A stretch of DNA of 64,000 bases. Origin: Ramlibacter sp. (GTDB lineage: Bacteria; Pseudomonadota; Gammaproteobacteria; Burkholderiales; Burkholderiaceae_C). Each line of letters begins with the position of its first letter. Position 1 is the first letter of the stretch. Location: contig JAHBZN010000002.1 of the NCBI GenBank assembly GCA_019635415.1, forward strand, positions 434,001 through 498,000. Reading direction: 5' to 3'. The translations under genes and the position numbers were made by a program. Shown here one piece after another: positions 1 to 9,158 of this stretch. The notes beneath the pieces are model-generated. The model did no database searches. It saw only the letters and a program-made list of their open reading frames with translations, and had not been told where the DNA came from.

Positions 1-2
1 GC

Positions 3-356
3 TTGGACCGCACACCAAATGACGCGCTGACGAAGGTAGTGACTGGCTGCTATGTCACGCTCATGAGCGGGCTGATGTTTGTCGCCACTGCATCAGCATG
101 CTTTGCCACACTAGCGCTGGTCACTGGATACTGGCGCAATGCGTTGGGTTTCTCATTCGTGGTGGCTCTGGCGGCAATGCATGCGGCAGTTGTCTGGTCC
201 GTGCTGAGGATGATGTTTGTTTTGGCTGACGACGACAACGACTCGGCGAGATCACGCGGCCTAGGGTTGTTGCTCGTTGGGGTGGTCGTCGCGATGCCTG
301 TACTGCTCCCGCTTGCTGAACGGGCTGAAGCACTCGCCAGATCCTTGAGCATCTAA
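3..356 (+). CDS. Small membrane protein of unknown function, possibly 5'-truncated
   Basis: I do not recognise this protein. The frame opens with a TTG codon at the second codon position of the window, so the true start may lie upstream and the protein may be incomplete. The readable 117 residues contain three hydrophobic stretches (about residues 15-42, 46-73 and 86-103) separated by short polar loops, with an acidic loop DDDND at about 76-80, which suggests a small polytopic inner-membrane protein. It lies at the left edge of the genomic island and has no obvious operon partner. About 270 bp with no convincing gene separate it from the next lipoprotein gene. Confidence 0.45.
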   Translation: MDRTPNDALTKVVTGCYVTLMSGLMFVATASACFATLALVTGYWRNALGFSFVVALAAMHAAVVWSVLRMMFVLADDDNDSARSRGLGLLLVGVVVAMPVLLPLAERAEALARSLSI

Positions 357-623
357 ACGTGACTGGCCATGACATGGACCTGTGCGCCCCTACAGGCAAA
401 ACCTGGCCGCCCACCATCATTGGCGGTATGGGGCTGGAGCGCTACACCTTTGCCGTCTTCGCCCCTTGAGGAGCTGCGTCAAGTTAGCCTATGCGATCCT
501 GACTTGCAAGAACAGGTGGCGCCACAGCCCCCCCTTAAGACACCCGCACGTGCCCGCCACCGAGCAGGTAAAGTGATCCCATAAGCAGAACAGATTCCCA
601 CTTCTCACCGACCTTGCCCTGTC

Positions 624-1001
624 ATGAAAAACTCGTTTCTTGCACGTATCGCAACCATCGCCCTGATCGCATCCACAGCAGGCTGTGCATCTGTCGCCGT
701 CAGCAACGATGCCATCGAACAAAACACAGCGTTCACCCTCGGCTTGCCCAAGGGAAGCTTCACCATTTCTGACCGAGTGGATGATGGCGTGAAGTCCACT
801 TACGTCGTCAAAACCAATACTGGCAAGCTGTACAGCTGCTACGTGACCGGCTCTGTGGGCATCACGGGCCGCGTTGTCTCTGATGCCATTTGCCAAGCAC
901 AGCAAGGCCGGCCTTCGTCCAAGCCTGCAGTATCGGCGAGCGGCAGCGGCAGTTCAGCTTCGTGCAATGCCTTGCTCAAGGCTGCTGGCAAGTGTCAGTG
1001 A
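624..1001 (+). CDS. Small predicted lipoprotein, unknown function
   Basis: This is a 125-residue protein with a basic N-terminus, a hydrophobic segment and a lipobox (STAGC, Cys21), so it is predicted to be exported, lipidated and membrane-anchored. The mature part has two further cysteines near the middle (TGKLYSCYVTG) and another pair close to the C-terminus, and ends in a Ser/Gly-rich linker plus a short tail (SCNALLKAAGKCQ). I cannot assign a family. It is transcribed towards the convergent Wadjet-type operon, with 90 bp between the two stop codons. It lies within the accessory island, so its presence is probably strain-variable. Confidence 0.6.
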   Translation: MKNSFLARIATIALIASTAGCASVAVSNDAIEQNTAFTLGLPKGSFTISDRVDDGVKSTYVVKTNTGKLYSCYVTGSVGITGRVVSDAICQAQQGRPSSKPAVSASGSGSSASCNALLKAAGKCQ

Positions 1002-1090
1002 GCTAACTGAAGAGCGATGATGACGCCTGCTGAAACGGAGTTGTCCTCCCTTTGCAACGTGCGCACTACCAAAGCACCGAGCAAACCCCG

Positions 1091-1957
1091 TTAATTCTCA
1101 GGCAGCCAGACCGCCTCTTGCTCCAGCGCGAGACCCAATCGCTGCATCTGCTCTGCGAGTTCCAGCATGTAAGCGGGGAGATGATCAACGGCACCGGTGA
1201 AGTAGCGCAAAGTGTCTCGCCAGAGCTGGTTGCTGCCGTAGCGTGCGAGCTTGCTTTCCCAACAAGGCATCAACCAGCACTCGCACGTGGCGCCTAAAAC
1301 CTGATGCAAACGCGCGAAGTTGGCCAGGCCGACACCGTCGTAATCTGGGAAATGGATCACCCGGCTGGCTCGGGGACGGCGACCCAGCCACGACTGCAGC
1401 CTGCCGTCGAGTTGCCCGCCGTAGTAAAGCACCGTGGCATGCGTGCCTTCGGGCAGCCAGTCAGTGCGGTCAAACAGGGCCTGATTCTCGACCAGCCAAA
1501 GAACCTGATCACTGTGCCAAGCATCGTCGGGTTGAACGCATAGAGTGGCTGCGCCGAAGTCTCGGGTGACGGGGCTCAGCGCCAGCTCCACACCGCGTTC
1601 GTCGTCGCGCCAGGTCACCTCATGCCCGACCGCCTTGAGAAGCGGGTAATAGCTGTCGTGTTGATGATGCCGGGCCTTGCTGTTGCGCGCATGTGCTACG
1701 TGCTGTGCGCGTCGTGGGATTTGATAGGCGATAGAGGTCTCCACCTGAGGGGAGAGCTCGGTGATATGAGCCGCGAACACCGCCTGATCGCAAACGTTGT
1801 ACACGTCCCCTCGCCCTTGGCGCTGGCAGGTCACGGCCCCCGTTTGCCGTGCAAAGCAATCTAGGGCGCTGCGCTGCGCAGTGGTGAACTGACTGGCGGG
1901 TAATGGGCTCTTACCTTGCAGCTTGAGCAGTGCTGCGCGAAGGGCTTGATCTGCCAT
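1091..1957 (-). CDS. jetD: JetD/MksG-like Toprim nuclease subunit of a Wadjet anti-plasmid system
   Basis: This is the last gene of a four-gene minus-strand operon. Its ATG overlaps the stop codon of the SMC gene (ATGA), so translation is probably coupled. JetD subunits carry a Toprim-type nuclease that cuts small circular DNA after loop extrusion by the condensin part. The sequence shows Toprim-like acidic motifs: LVENQALF with Glu157, then YYGGQLDG (178-185), then the DYD of PDYDGVG (Asp205, Asp207). At 288 residues it is shorter than the roughly 400-residue JetD I know from type I systems, and the N-terminal arm (DUF3322-like) looks abbreviated. Operon position and the acidic motifs support the call. 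The Wadjet subtype is not certain. Confidence 0.75.
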   Translation of the reverse strand: MADQALRAALLKLQGKSPLPASQFTTAQRSALDCFARQTGAVTCQRQGRGDVYNVCDQAVFAAHITELSPQVETSIAYQIPRRAQHVAHARNSKARHHQHDSYYPLLKAVGHEVTWRDDERGVELALSPVTRDFGAATLCVQPDDAWHSDQVLWLVENQALFDRTDWLPEGTHATVLYYGGQLDGRLQSWLGRRPRASRVIHFPDYDGVGLANFARLHQVLGATCECWLMPCWESKLARYGSNQLWRDTLRYFTGAVDHLPAYMLELAEQMQRLGLALEQEAVWLPEN

Positions 1958-4710
1958 CAGGCCTCCAGGGGTTCGATGATCTGCCAGCTGAAGCGGCTGA
2001 TCTGGTTGCTACCCTGACGGTGGTGAATGGGCACGCAGTAACGCACCGTGATCAGCGGCGCCGGGGAGGCGAAGATCAGCGAGAAGCCAAACTCTGCAGC
2101 GGTCTCGATCAAACTGCGCTGGTTACGCGCATCCAGTGCCAGCGCTTCGTCCAGATAGCAAACGCCTTGGATCGGGCGCCGCTGATCCTGCATCAGGTGC
2201 AGCATCGCCAAGCCCGTCACCAGCTTGGCCATCAGCACTGTGCCGTTCGAGGCGGCGCTGTCGAGGTCGTCAAAGGCTTCCGGCTCGCGGCCAGCCTTGC
2301 CCACCCAGAAGCGCAGCCGGAACAAGTCGGCCACGCGCAAGCCGTGGCGGGCGTTGCCTTCCTCGATGAGCAGGGTCTTGGCGCGGTTGAGCTGGTCATC
2401 ATCCAGTACGCTCTGCTGGTTGAAGAGTTCGAAGGTATCGCCATTGCCGACTGTGGCGGCCGTGTTAATGAGCAACTCGATGGCCTCGACCAGCGCGGTT
2501 TCGTCTTCGGGTTCGATCTTAAAAACCGCCAGATCGGAGAGCTGACGCCCGCTGATCTTGCGATTGAACTCGCGCATTCGCCGTTTGAAGGCGGCCAAGC
2601 CGTCGCGCAATTCGCGCAGGCAAGCCGCAACGTTCACCACAGCCGATCGCACCTTTTTTTCCAAGGCCTCGGCTTCCTGCGGCAGGTGATGGGCGAACTC
2701 CACCAGGCGGACGATTTCGGCCTCAGGGTCGCCGACGAACTGGTACTTGGTGAGCCCGCCCGTGTGGATTTCCCCCAGCACGCGGCGGATCAGGTCATCC
2801 AGCTCCAGCAACTGCCGACAATCTGCCTGATAGGTCTGCAGGCGCTCGGCTAGCTGGTCCAGCGCGAACTCCGGCTGCGCCAACCAGCGGTGGTGGGGTG
2901 ACTCGGACAGCCAGGTGAACGGGCCTTCCTGATCGATGCGCTGGTTGCGGCGTTGCTCGATCTGGCGATGCTGCTGCTTCAGGGTTTCCAAATCCTGCTG
3001 CCGCTGTTGGCGTTGCTGGTCCAGCGCCCGGTATCGGGCAGCCGATTGCGCCAAACTGGTGGCCAGCTCGGCGAGCTTCTGGTCGAGTGTCACAAGCCGT
3101 GCTTGCCGCTCAGCATCGCTGTCTTGCAGGGCCTGCATCTGGGTGTAGTCCCGCAATTCGGCGTCCAGTTGCACCAGCTGCTGTTCCAATCCATCACGTT
3201 CGCGTTGGACGAGTTCCAGCGCTTGTGCCGTCGCCAGCTGCTCCTTCAGCTGCACCTGCTGTTGCTGCAAATCCCGCAGCAGCTCGCCCAGCTCGGCCAG
3301 GCTGCGCTGTTGGTGCTGCTCAGGCAGGGCGGCGATGCGCAGCTGCAGGCCCGGCAGGCCAGCATGCTCGCCATTGGCATCTCCCAAAGCCTTGGAGAGC
3401 GCTTGACCATCGAGCTGGAAGTCTTCGGCGCCCAAGGTTAGCACGGGTCTGGCCAGCACCTTGTTCAGCGCCGCCAATTGATCGGGCGGCAACGCGCCTG
3501 CCAACTGCTGGTGGAGGTTGTGGCCTTGGGTGCGCATCTCCTGCGTCAGCTGGGTAAGCTCCTTGTCTACGCGGGCGAGCTCGCGTTCGATGGATGCCGG
3601 TGGCCGGCTTTGCGCTTGGCCCAAGCGGACCACCAGAGCATCTCGTTGGGCCTGCAGGTCGCGGCGGCACGTCTCCAGAACCGCCCGGCTTTCCACCAGA
3701 GCGAATCGCTGTTGCAATGCCTGCAGCTGTTGGCGCTCCTGGCGCAGTTGCTTCTCCTCCTGCTCCCACTGGCTCTGCTCCCGCACAGCCTGCCGATCCT
3801 GCTCTCGCAAGCGGTCCAGCTCGCCATCGCACTGCTGCAGCTCGTGCTGAAGGGCTTGCTGGCGTGATTCGAAGTGCTGCTGCCACTGGCCCAGGGCTTC
3901 TTCGATCATGGGCCGCCAGCACAGCAGCTTGCCGCGCAGGGTCAGTCGAGCATCTTGCTTGCGCTCCAGTTCAGCGAGGCTGCCTTTCAGGCGTTCGGCG
4001 GCCAGGTACTGACTGCGCTCAGCGTTGAGGTCGGCAAAAGCCTTGTCCCACTCCGCCTTGAAGTCGATGCTGGCGTCCGGCAGATCGCGCCGGAAGATTT
4101 GCAGCAAGTAGTCTTTCACCTCGCTGGACCGCAGCTTGTCCAGCCGCAGCGTCCGGGTGAGCACACGCTGGAAGACGCTGGCGTCACTGGCGTGCTCCAG
4201 GCGGAACACGCAGAAGTCTTGTGAGCCGCTGAGCTTGCGGTTCCGGCCGCCGTACACCATGTCGGCGAACTCGCTGCCGCTGTAGCTGAACACGCGGCGC
4301 CCATGGGTGGCCAGATGGCTGGCCAGCTTGGGCTGTGCCACGAGCGAGCCATCGGGCAGGCAGAACTCTTCCACCTTGAGCGGGCCTGCGTAGGCAAAGT
4401 ACTCGTACTCGAAGCTCACGCCCTTGCCGACGCACCCGAGCACCACGGTGCCGGATTCCGGCAATGACACCTCCAGCAGCACGTAGGCGCTGTTGTTGGG
4501 GAAGTAAAACCGCCTGCTCTTCTCCACGTCGTGCGCGCCAAAGTCCATGCGGCGCCTGTCAATGATCAGCAGGAACTGCAGGGCATTGATCAGGCTGGTC
4601 TTGCCCGTGTTGTTGGGCGCCACCAGGGAGACTGCGCCATCCAGCGGCAGCTCGGCGCGGGAGTAGCCCGCGCTGCCGAGCAAGACCAGGCGTTGAAAGC
4701 CGTGCTGCAT
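1957..4710 (-). CDS. jetC: JetC/MksB-like SMC ATPase of a Wadjet condensin
   Basis: This 917-residue SMC-family ATPase forms the motor of the MukB-like Wadjet/Mks condensin, which extrudes DNA loops and marks small circular plasmids for cleavage. The N-terminal head has a P-loop at 31-39 (APNNTGKTS; Ala where the Walker A Gly is usual). The middle (about 230-720) is Gln/Leu/Arg-rich with heptad character, typical of SMC coiled coils, and contains a probable hinge. The C-terminal head carries a signature-like SNGT (821-824) and a Walker B YLDEALALD with the LDE at 853-855. Its size fits MksB (about 900-1,000 residues) better than MukB. The ATG overlaps the stop of the upstream subunit gene by one base. 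Confidence 0.85.
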   Translation of the reverse strand: MQHGFQRLVLLGSAGYSRAELPLDGAVSLVAPNNTGKTSLINALQFLLIIDRRRMDFGAHDVEKSRRFYFPNNSAYVLLEVSLPESGTVVLGCVGKGVSFEYEYFAYAGPLKVEEFCLPDGSLVAQPKLASHLATHGRRVFSYSGSEFADMVYGGRNRKLSGSQDFCVFRLEHASDASVFQRVLTRTLRLDKLRSSEVKDYLLQIFRRDLPDASIDFKAEWDKAFADLNAERSQYLAAERLKGSLAELERKQDARLTLRGKLLCWRPMIEEALGQWQQHFESRQQALQHELQQCDGELDRLREQDRQAVREQSQWEQEEKQLRQERQQLQALQQRFALVESRAVLETCRRDLQAQRDALVVRLGQAQSRPPASIERELARVDKELTQLTQEMRTQGHNLHQQLAGALPPDQLAALNKVLARPVLTLGAEDFQLDGQALSKALGDANGEHAGLPGLQLRIAALPEQHQQRSLAELGELLRDLQQQQVQLKEQLATAQALELVQRERDGLEQQLVQLDAELRDYTQMQALQDSDAERQARLVTLDQKLAELATSLAQSAARYRALDQQRQQRQQDLETLKQQHRQIEQRRNQRIDQEGPFTWLSESPHHRWLAQPEFALDQLAERLQTYQADCRQLLELDDLIRRVLGEIHTGGLTKYQFVGDPEAEIVRLVEFAHHLPQEAEALEKKVRSAVVNVAACLRELRDGLAAFKRRMREFNRKISGRQLSDLAVFKIEPEDETALVEAIELLINTAATVGNGDTFELFNQQSVLDDDQLNRAKTLLIEEGNARHGLRVADLFRLRFWVGKAGREPEAFDDLDSAASNGTVLMAKLVTGLAMLHLMQDQRRPIQGVCYLDEALALDARNQRSLIETAAEFGFSLIFASPAPLITVRYCVPIHHRQGSNQISRFSWQIIEPLEA

Positions 4711-5321
4711 CAGTCGATCTCCTCGTCGTTCAGCACGTCGTCGCTGCTTTCCTCAGGGGCAGCATCCGCCTCGTTGTCGTCATCTCGGGATGCTGCGGCC
4801 AGGCCCTCAAAGTGGTCCAGGTAGCGGCAGACGGCGGGCAACAGCCGCCAGCCTGCCGGCTCCGCCACTGCAAATCCCAGCGTGCAGGCGCGGCCCAGCA
4901 GATCGATCAGCCCATCGGGAGACAGCCCTTCGGCGTCCAGCAGGTCTTTCTGCTGTTCGTGCACCTCGGCCAGCCATTCCCGATCAATGAGCCAGTCAGT
5001 GAAGCGCTGTAGCGCTTTGCCGGCATTGGCTTGGGCGTCGAAGATGACCATGAACAGCAGCGCCAGTTGACGGCTGACCTTGCCGATGTTGCTGCTGGCG
5101 TCGGTGCTGTGGAACCAAGCAAAGCCTCGCGCATCCACGCGCAGCTCAAAGCCCAGCGCTGCGAAAAGACCTGCGTAGGCCGGTTCGTGCTGCTCAAGCT
5201 CGGCCCAAAGTGCAGGCTCGGCCATGCGGTTCAGGTGCTTGCCGGACAGGAACAAGCGGAAGAGCTCGGCCAGTGCTGGCATCTGCGCCAGTTGCGGTGT
5301 CAGTGGATGAGGCGTTGTCAT
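4710..5321 (-). CDS. jetB: JetB/MksE-like subunit of a Wadjet condensin
   Basis: This is a 203-residue protein between the kleisin and SMC genes, overlapping both by 1-4 bp. It has the size and position of the MukE/MksE/JetB winged-helix subunit (DUF4194-type), which dimerises and binds the kleisin. Residues 20-175 are mixed helical with a conserved-looking stretch around FDAQANAGKALQRF. The last 30 residues are strongly acidic (DDDNEADAAPEE onward), a tail that could contact the kleisin or the DNA-binding face. Assignment rests mainly on operon order and size, because this subunit diverges quickly in sequence. Confidence 0.75.
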   Translation of the reverse strand: MTTPHPLTPQLAQMPALAELFRLFLSGKHLNRMAEPALWAELEQHEPAYAGLFAALGFELRVDARGFAWFHSTDASSNIGKVSRQLALLFMVIFDAQANAGKALQRFTDWLIDREWLAEVHEQQKDLLDAEGLSPDGLIDLLGRACTLGFAVAEPAGWRLLPAVCRYLDHFEGLAAASRDDDNEADAAPEESSDDVLNDEEID

Positions 5322-6577
5322 TCCGGAATGCTCACTCGGTGAGGATGGTGCAGCACGCGGATGGCCTGCAAAGTGGTGGTCTCAGGATGCTCGCTGGCTT
5401 CGATCTGCCAACTGCTCTCGTGCTGCAGTTCATGGAACAGCCGCAGCAGCGTCCCATCCTGCAGATGACTGTGATGGGTATGCAGCCAGTCCAGCAGGCT
5501 GTCCACTGGTAGGCTGCTTCTCAGCTGCTGCCGGATGGCTTCCTCGTCCACGTGCTCCAGTAGCGGCGGGGCGTTGCCAGGGTCATCTTGCGGGAAGGCC
5601 ACCGACTGCGGTTGGTACTGCTGCGCTGCGGCCATCACGGCGCGGACTTCATCGCCCAGTTGCAGGCGGAAGCCGCGTTCATTGCGCCAGACGGGCAGTG
5701 TTGTGCCTGCGGCATGCCGCGACAAGGCTCGGCGCAGACCCCGCTTGCGCACCTGCCCCAACAGCAGGCTGACCGCACTGGTGAGCGCATTGTGTTGCCG
5801 CATCTCCTCGCGCAACGGCAGCACCGTGTCGGCGCATTGTTGGGCGATCAGGCGGCCGAATCGCCGCAGCTCCTTGGCCTGGTGCGCCACCTGCCTGAGC
5901 TGCAGGCGATGCGAGTACAGCCCGCCTTGAACCGACAGCTGCTCAAAGGCCAGATCCAGCGAGCGCTCGGCGTCTTCCAAGTAACGGTAAAACGTGCCTT
6001 GCGGGCCGGTGTCCATCATCTGGTTCATCGGCTCGACATAGTGGTCATAGGCCTCCAGCACACGCCTGTAGCGCTGGGCGATGGGCATGCCGGCGTCCGC
6101 GCTCTTGGCGTCTTCGGCGAGTTCCAGCAGTGCGTGGCGGTCTTGATCCAGTTGTAGGCTGATCTGGCGGAAGAGTTCAGCGAGCTTGTTGGCAGCCCCC
6201 CGCGCTCGATCCATGTCGGCAGCTTGCATGCCCTCGTTGAGGCCCTCCGTGGCCTCACGGATGGCGGCAACACGTGCTTGAAGCACGGCAGCCAGACCGA
6301 GCTCGTGCTCGCGAGTCAGCCCGCGCACAAAATCCAGCACGTAGGCATTGAGCTGCAGGTCGTTGCTGCGGGCGCAGGGTTGGAGGATGTCTGCATTCAC
6401 CATGGCGCGCAGGGCTGCACCCTGGGCTTCGGCATCCAGCTGCGGTGCCACCTTCGCGATGCAGCCCAGCACTTGTTCGGTGGTGAGCACCGCAAACTCG
6501 CGAGACAGCCTTACCAAGACCTCAACGGTGTCCCAGTGTATGTACAGCGCGTAGACCAGCGAGCGCGGATTGGCCAT
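5318..6577 (-). CDS. jetA: JetA/MksF-like kleisin subunit of a Wadjet condensin
   Basis: This is the first gene of the Wadjet/Mks operon (jetA-jetB-jetC-jetD on the minus strand). The 419-residue product is predicted to be the kleisin (MukF/MksF/DUF3375-type) that bridges the two SMC heads and recruits the JetB dimer. The N-terminal 90 residues look like a winged helix (LSREFAVLTTEQVLGCIAKV), the middle is long alpha-helical, and the C-terminal 60 residues look like a second small winged-helix domain. A purine-rich Shine-Dalgarno (GGGGAGG) lies about ten bases upstream of the ATG. All four subunit genes are present and open, so the system appears intact. Confidence 0.75.
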   Translation of the reverse strand: MANPRSLVYALYIHWDTVEVLVRLSREFAVLTTEQVLGCIAKVAPQLDAEAQGAALRAMVNADILQPCARSNDLQLNAYVLDFVRGLTREHELGLAAVLQARVAAIREATEGLNEGMQAADMDRARGAANKLAELFRQISLQLDQDRHALLELAEDAKSADAGMPIAQRYRRVLEAYDHYVEPMNQMMDTGPQGTFYRYLEDAERSLDLAFEQLSVQGGLYSHRLQLRQVAHQAKELRRFGRLIAQQCADTVLPLREEMRQHNALTSAVSLLLGQVRKRGLRRALSRHAAGTTLPVWRNERGFRLQLGDEVRAVMAAAQQYQPQSVAFPQDDPGNAPPLLEHVDEEAIRQQLRSSLPVDSLLDWLHTHHSHLQDGTLLRLFHELQHESSWQIEASEHPETTTLQAIRVLHHPHRVSIPE

Positions 6578-6824
6578 GCCAGCTCAACCTCCCCACATCG
6601 CGCGCATCGTGCTTGGCGCGCGATTCCAACCTTTTGGTGTCATCCACAGCCGCGCATGACGGCACAACGGCCCATGGCCGCCACGAGGAGATGGTGCCAG
6701 CCCATGCGCGTAGACCGGTGCCTGCCTTGTGCGAAAAAGGTGGAGACCATGTGCGAAGTCTGTGCAAAGAGGTGGCTGGCTACCGAAGTTCTCTGACATT
6801 TTTCCCTCTTCTTTATCGGTGCCG
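6578..6824 (-). other. Upstream region of the Wadjet operon
   Basis: This 247-bp space lies between the stop of the helicase chimera and jetA. It should hold the jetA promoter, but I see no clear -35/-10 pair. On the minus strand a 71-codon open frame starts with ATG at 6799 behind a purine-rich AGAGGG and ends 6 bp before jetA (stop at 6584-6586). Its product is rich in Pro, His, Arg and Trp and looks non-biological, so I do not call it a gene. Confidence 0.4.
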
Positions 6825-9089
6825 TTAAGCCAATGACCTGATGTCGCTGCAGCGCGCACGATGCCATGCCAGGTAGCTTTTGTGTTGCTCGGTCACCCAG
6901 CGCAGCTTCAAATCTGTCGCAAAACCCAGCTGTCGTAGCTCGGCATGTCCAATTCGAGACGAGAACAGTTGCTTAGCTAGACGCCCCTCGCTCAGCCACT
7001 GGATGCGCTGGGCGCGCTCGGCCTTGTTTTTGGCCAGGGCCACATCACGGTGGCGGGTGGCAAAGAACTCTTCTTCTTGCAGTTTGATGCGCTCCCACGG
7101 CGGGTTGCCCAACACGCAGTCGAAGCCGCCCTGCGCAAACACCTGCGGAAAGGCCAGTGGCCAATGAAACACGTGGGCCTCGCTGCAGGCGGCTTGCGCC
7201 GCGGCCAGGGCGTCTTGCTGGTCGGCCGGCAGCGGCACGCATTGCAGGGTGAGATAGAGGGTGGCGGTAGTAGGGATGCTGCAGGCGGTATCGGCCCGCT
7301 TCGGCAATAGGTAGGCTCCCAGCAGCAGGTGAGCGGCCTGCGCCAGGTGGCTGCCATGGGCTTGACGCAGGTAGGCGTCGTAGGCCGCCGCCTTGGCGGC
7401 AATTTGCTCGGTGCTGTCCTCCGGCAGCGTCTCCAGAGCTTGTAGCTCGGCCAGGCCGCTGCCAGATTTCCGATATGCCGGTTTAACTTTGGGCTCGTCG
7501 CGACTCAAGTCAAGCCAGGCTTCTGGTAAATCCTCGATCTGGCCGCTGTATTGTTGACCGCCCTTGACTGGGCACAGAAATCCATAGCTGAGGTCTTCTT
7601 TGTCGTCGGCACTGACGTCATCGACCTCTCGTGGCAAGTAAGTCGTGTGGTGCTGCCCAGAGCTCCAAACGGGGAAATACTCCTGGCCACAGTCTCGGCA
7701 GAAATGTGCAGAGTAGAGGTGAACGCCTTCACTCTGTCGCCCTGGGGCGAAGCGCTGGGCATCAAGCGTGATGTGCCTGTAGCCAGGAGCCTCCAGAGTG
7801 GTGAGCACCTTGCCTGGACCGCTGATGAACTGGTGGAGTTTGAAAGCGAATGGCGGGCGCCCTTGAGGTGTCCTGACGTTGTGGGCGGCGACCAAAAAGC
7901 GCTGCAATGCAGCGCGCGCCACGGGCACGTCACAACCCGCATCACGGGCAAGATCATCGCAGGCGGACTGAAGGGTCTTGGGTTTGGCGCGGCGCGGCGG
8001 CTCGTGCTCTGGCAACTCAATGCCGAGGTTGAGCTCGACCCAGATGGACAAGGGGTCTTTCTGAAAGGCCTCGAAGGTCGGCCATTCAAAATGCTCAAGT
8101 TGAACCGTTGCGTGCAAATCTGCAGCAATAGATGCCACGTCCTTGAGCGGATCGGTGACGCGTTCAAGCGTCTCGCCAATCACATCGTGCTCACTGATCG
8201 TCGTGCCAAACAATTTGGTTGCGACTTCCGCCACCGTTCGGTTGCGGTCAGCTTGTGTACCAGCACTCGACATGGTGGCTGAGGTGCCAATACAAACGAG
8301 CTTGTTAGCCTGGAGCCGCTCGCGCAGGCGGCGAACAAGCAATGCCACGTCGGCGCCCTGACGGCCTCGGTAGGTGTGGAGTTCATCGAGCACCAGGAAC
8401 TCCAGCCCCTCACAGTGATCCACAACCCTTCGATCCACGTCGTCGAAGCGGGTGAGGATGTACTCCAGCATCATGAAGTTGGTGAGCAGGATGTCTGGCG
8501 GGTTGTCCGCCATGGCATCACGCTCAGGCTTCTTCTCTTGGCCGGTATAACGGGCCACAGTGAATGGCTTTGTGTCAGTCGCATAGCCATGGAGGAACTT
8601 GTCCAACTCTTCCAGTTGGCTGTTGGCCAAAGCGTTCATCGGGTAGATGACGATTGCGCGGGTACGAGGCTTTCCGCCCTCAGCCTTGGCTTTGATGATG
8701 CGGTCAATGATCGGGATGAAAAAGGACAGCGACTTGCCGGAGCCTGTGCCCGTGGTCACCACATAGCTTTGCCCGGATTGCCCCTTGGCAAGGGCCTGAA
8801 GTTGATGCGCGTACAGGTGAAGTGGCTGGGGGTTGCCCTCTGGCTTCCCCACCTGGAATACGTCTGCGCAGAAGGGGTGCAAGACACCTTCCACCGCCAA
8901 CGATTGCACGGTGCCTTTGCGTTGGTAGTTCGGGTTGATCTGAACCAAGGGCTCGGGCCAGTACCGGCCATCCTGGTACTGACGCTCAACCTCTTCTCGA
9001 ATGTCGCGTGCAGCAATGCGCACGAAGCTGCGAGAAAAGTTGCTGTAGCGTTCAACCAATTGGTTGCGAAACTCAAAAACGTCGTCCAT
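6825..9089 (-). CDS. Chimeric ORF: DEAD/DEAH helicase N-terminus fused in frame to a DNA adenine methylase fragment
   Basis: Residues 1 to about 545 resemble the first RecA domain and following region of large DEAD/DEAH defence helicases of the DrmA/DUF1998 type. They show a P-loop TTGTGSGKS (112-120), YPMNALANSQ (149-158), a DELH box (235-238), SAT (270-272) and a half zinc motif HFCRDCG (462-468). From about 555 the sequence changes to a methylase: HWPLAFPQVFAQGGFDCVLGN leads into the catalytic NPPW (662-665) of Eco57I-class N6-adenine methyltransferases. The second helicase domain and the AdoMet-binding motif I are both absent, and the C-terminus stops soon after NPPW. I read this as the scar of a large deletion joining two neighbouring defence genes. 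The ORF is intact, but enzymatic activity is unlikely. Confidence 0.7.
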   Translation of the reverse strand: MDDVFEFRNQLVERYSNFSRSFVRIAARDIREEVERQYQDGRYWPEPLVQINPNYQRKGTVQSLAVEGVLHPFCADVFQVGKPEGNPQPLHLYAHQLQALAKGQSGQSYVVTTGTGSGKSLSFFIPIIDRIIKAKAEGGKPRTRAIVIYPMNALANSQLEELDKFLHGYATDTKPFTVARYTGQEKKPERDAMADNPPDILLTNFMMLEYILTRFDDVDRRVVDHCEGLEFLVLDELHTYRGRQGADVALLVRRLRERLQANKLVCIGTSATMSSAGTQADRNRTVAEVATKLFGTTISEHDVIGETLERVTDPLKDVASIAADLHATVQLEHFEWPTFEAFQKDPLSIWVELNLGIELPEHEPPRRAKPKTLQSACDDLARDAGCDVPVARAALQRFLVAAHNVRTPQGRPPFAFKLHQFISGPGKVLTTLEAPGYRHITLDAQRFAPGRQSEGVHLYSAHFCRDCGQEYFPVWSSGQHHTTYLPREVDDVSADDKEDLSYGFLCPVKGGQQYSGQIEDLPEAWLDLSRDEPKVKPAYRKSGSGLAELQALETLPEDSTEQIAAKAAAYDAYLRQAHGSHLAQAAHLLLGAYLLPKRADTACSIPTTATLYLTLQCVPLPADQQDALAAAQAACSEAHVFHWPLAFPQVFAQGGFDCVLGNPPWERIKLQEEEFFATRHRDVALAKNKAERAQRIQWLSEGRLAKQLFSSRIGHAELRQLGFATDLKLRWVTEQHKSYLAWHRARCSDIRSLA

Positions 9090-9158
9090 GGCTGGTTCGT
9101 CCCTGTTCTGTTTTATGAGGGCATGGCTCTGGCGTCATCCAGGCTGACGAGGGCGAGC

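Noticed and set aside
6584..6799. 71-codon frame just before jetA with a purine-rich upstream stretch
   Set aside because: Composition is not protein-like and the frame probably overlaps the jetA promoter and leader. No homologue is recognised.
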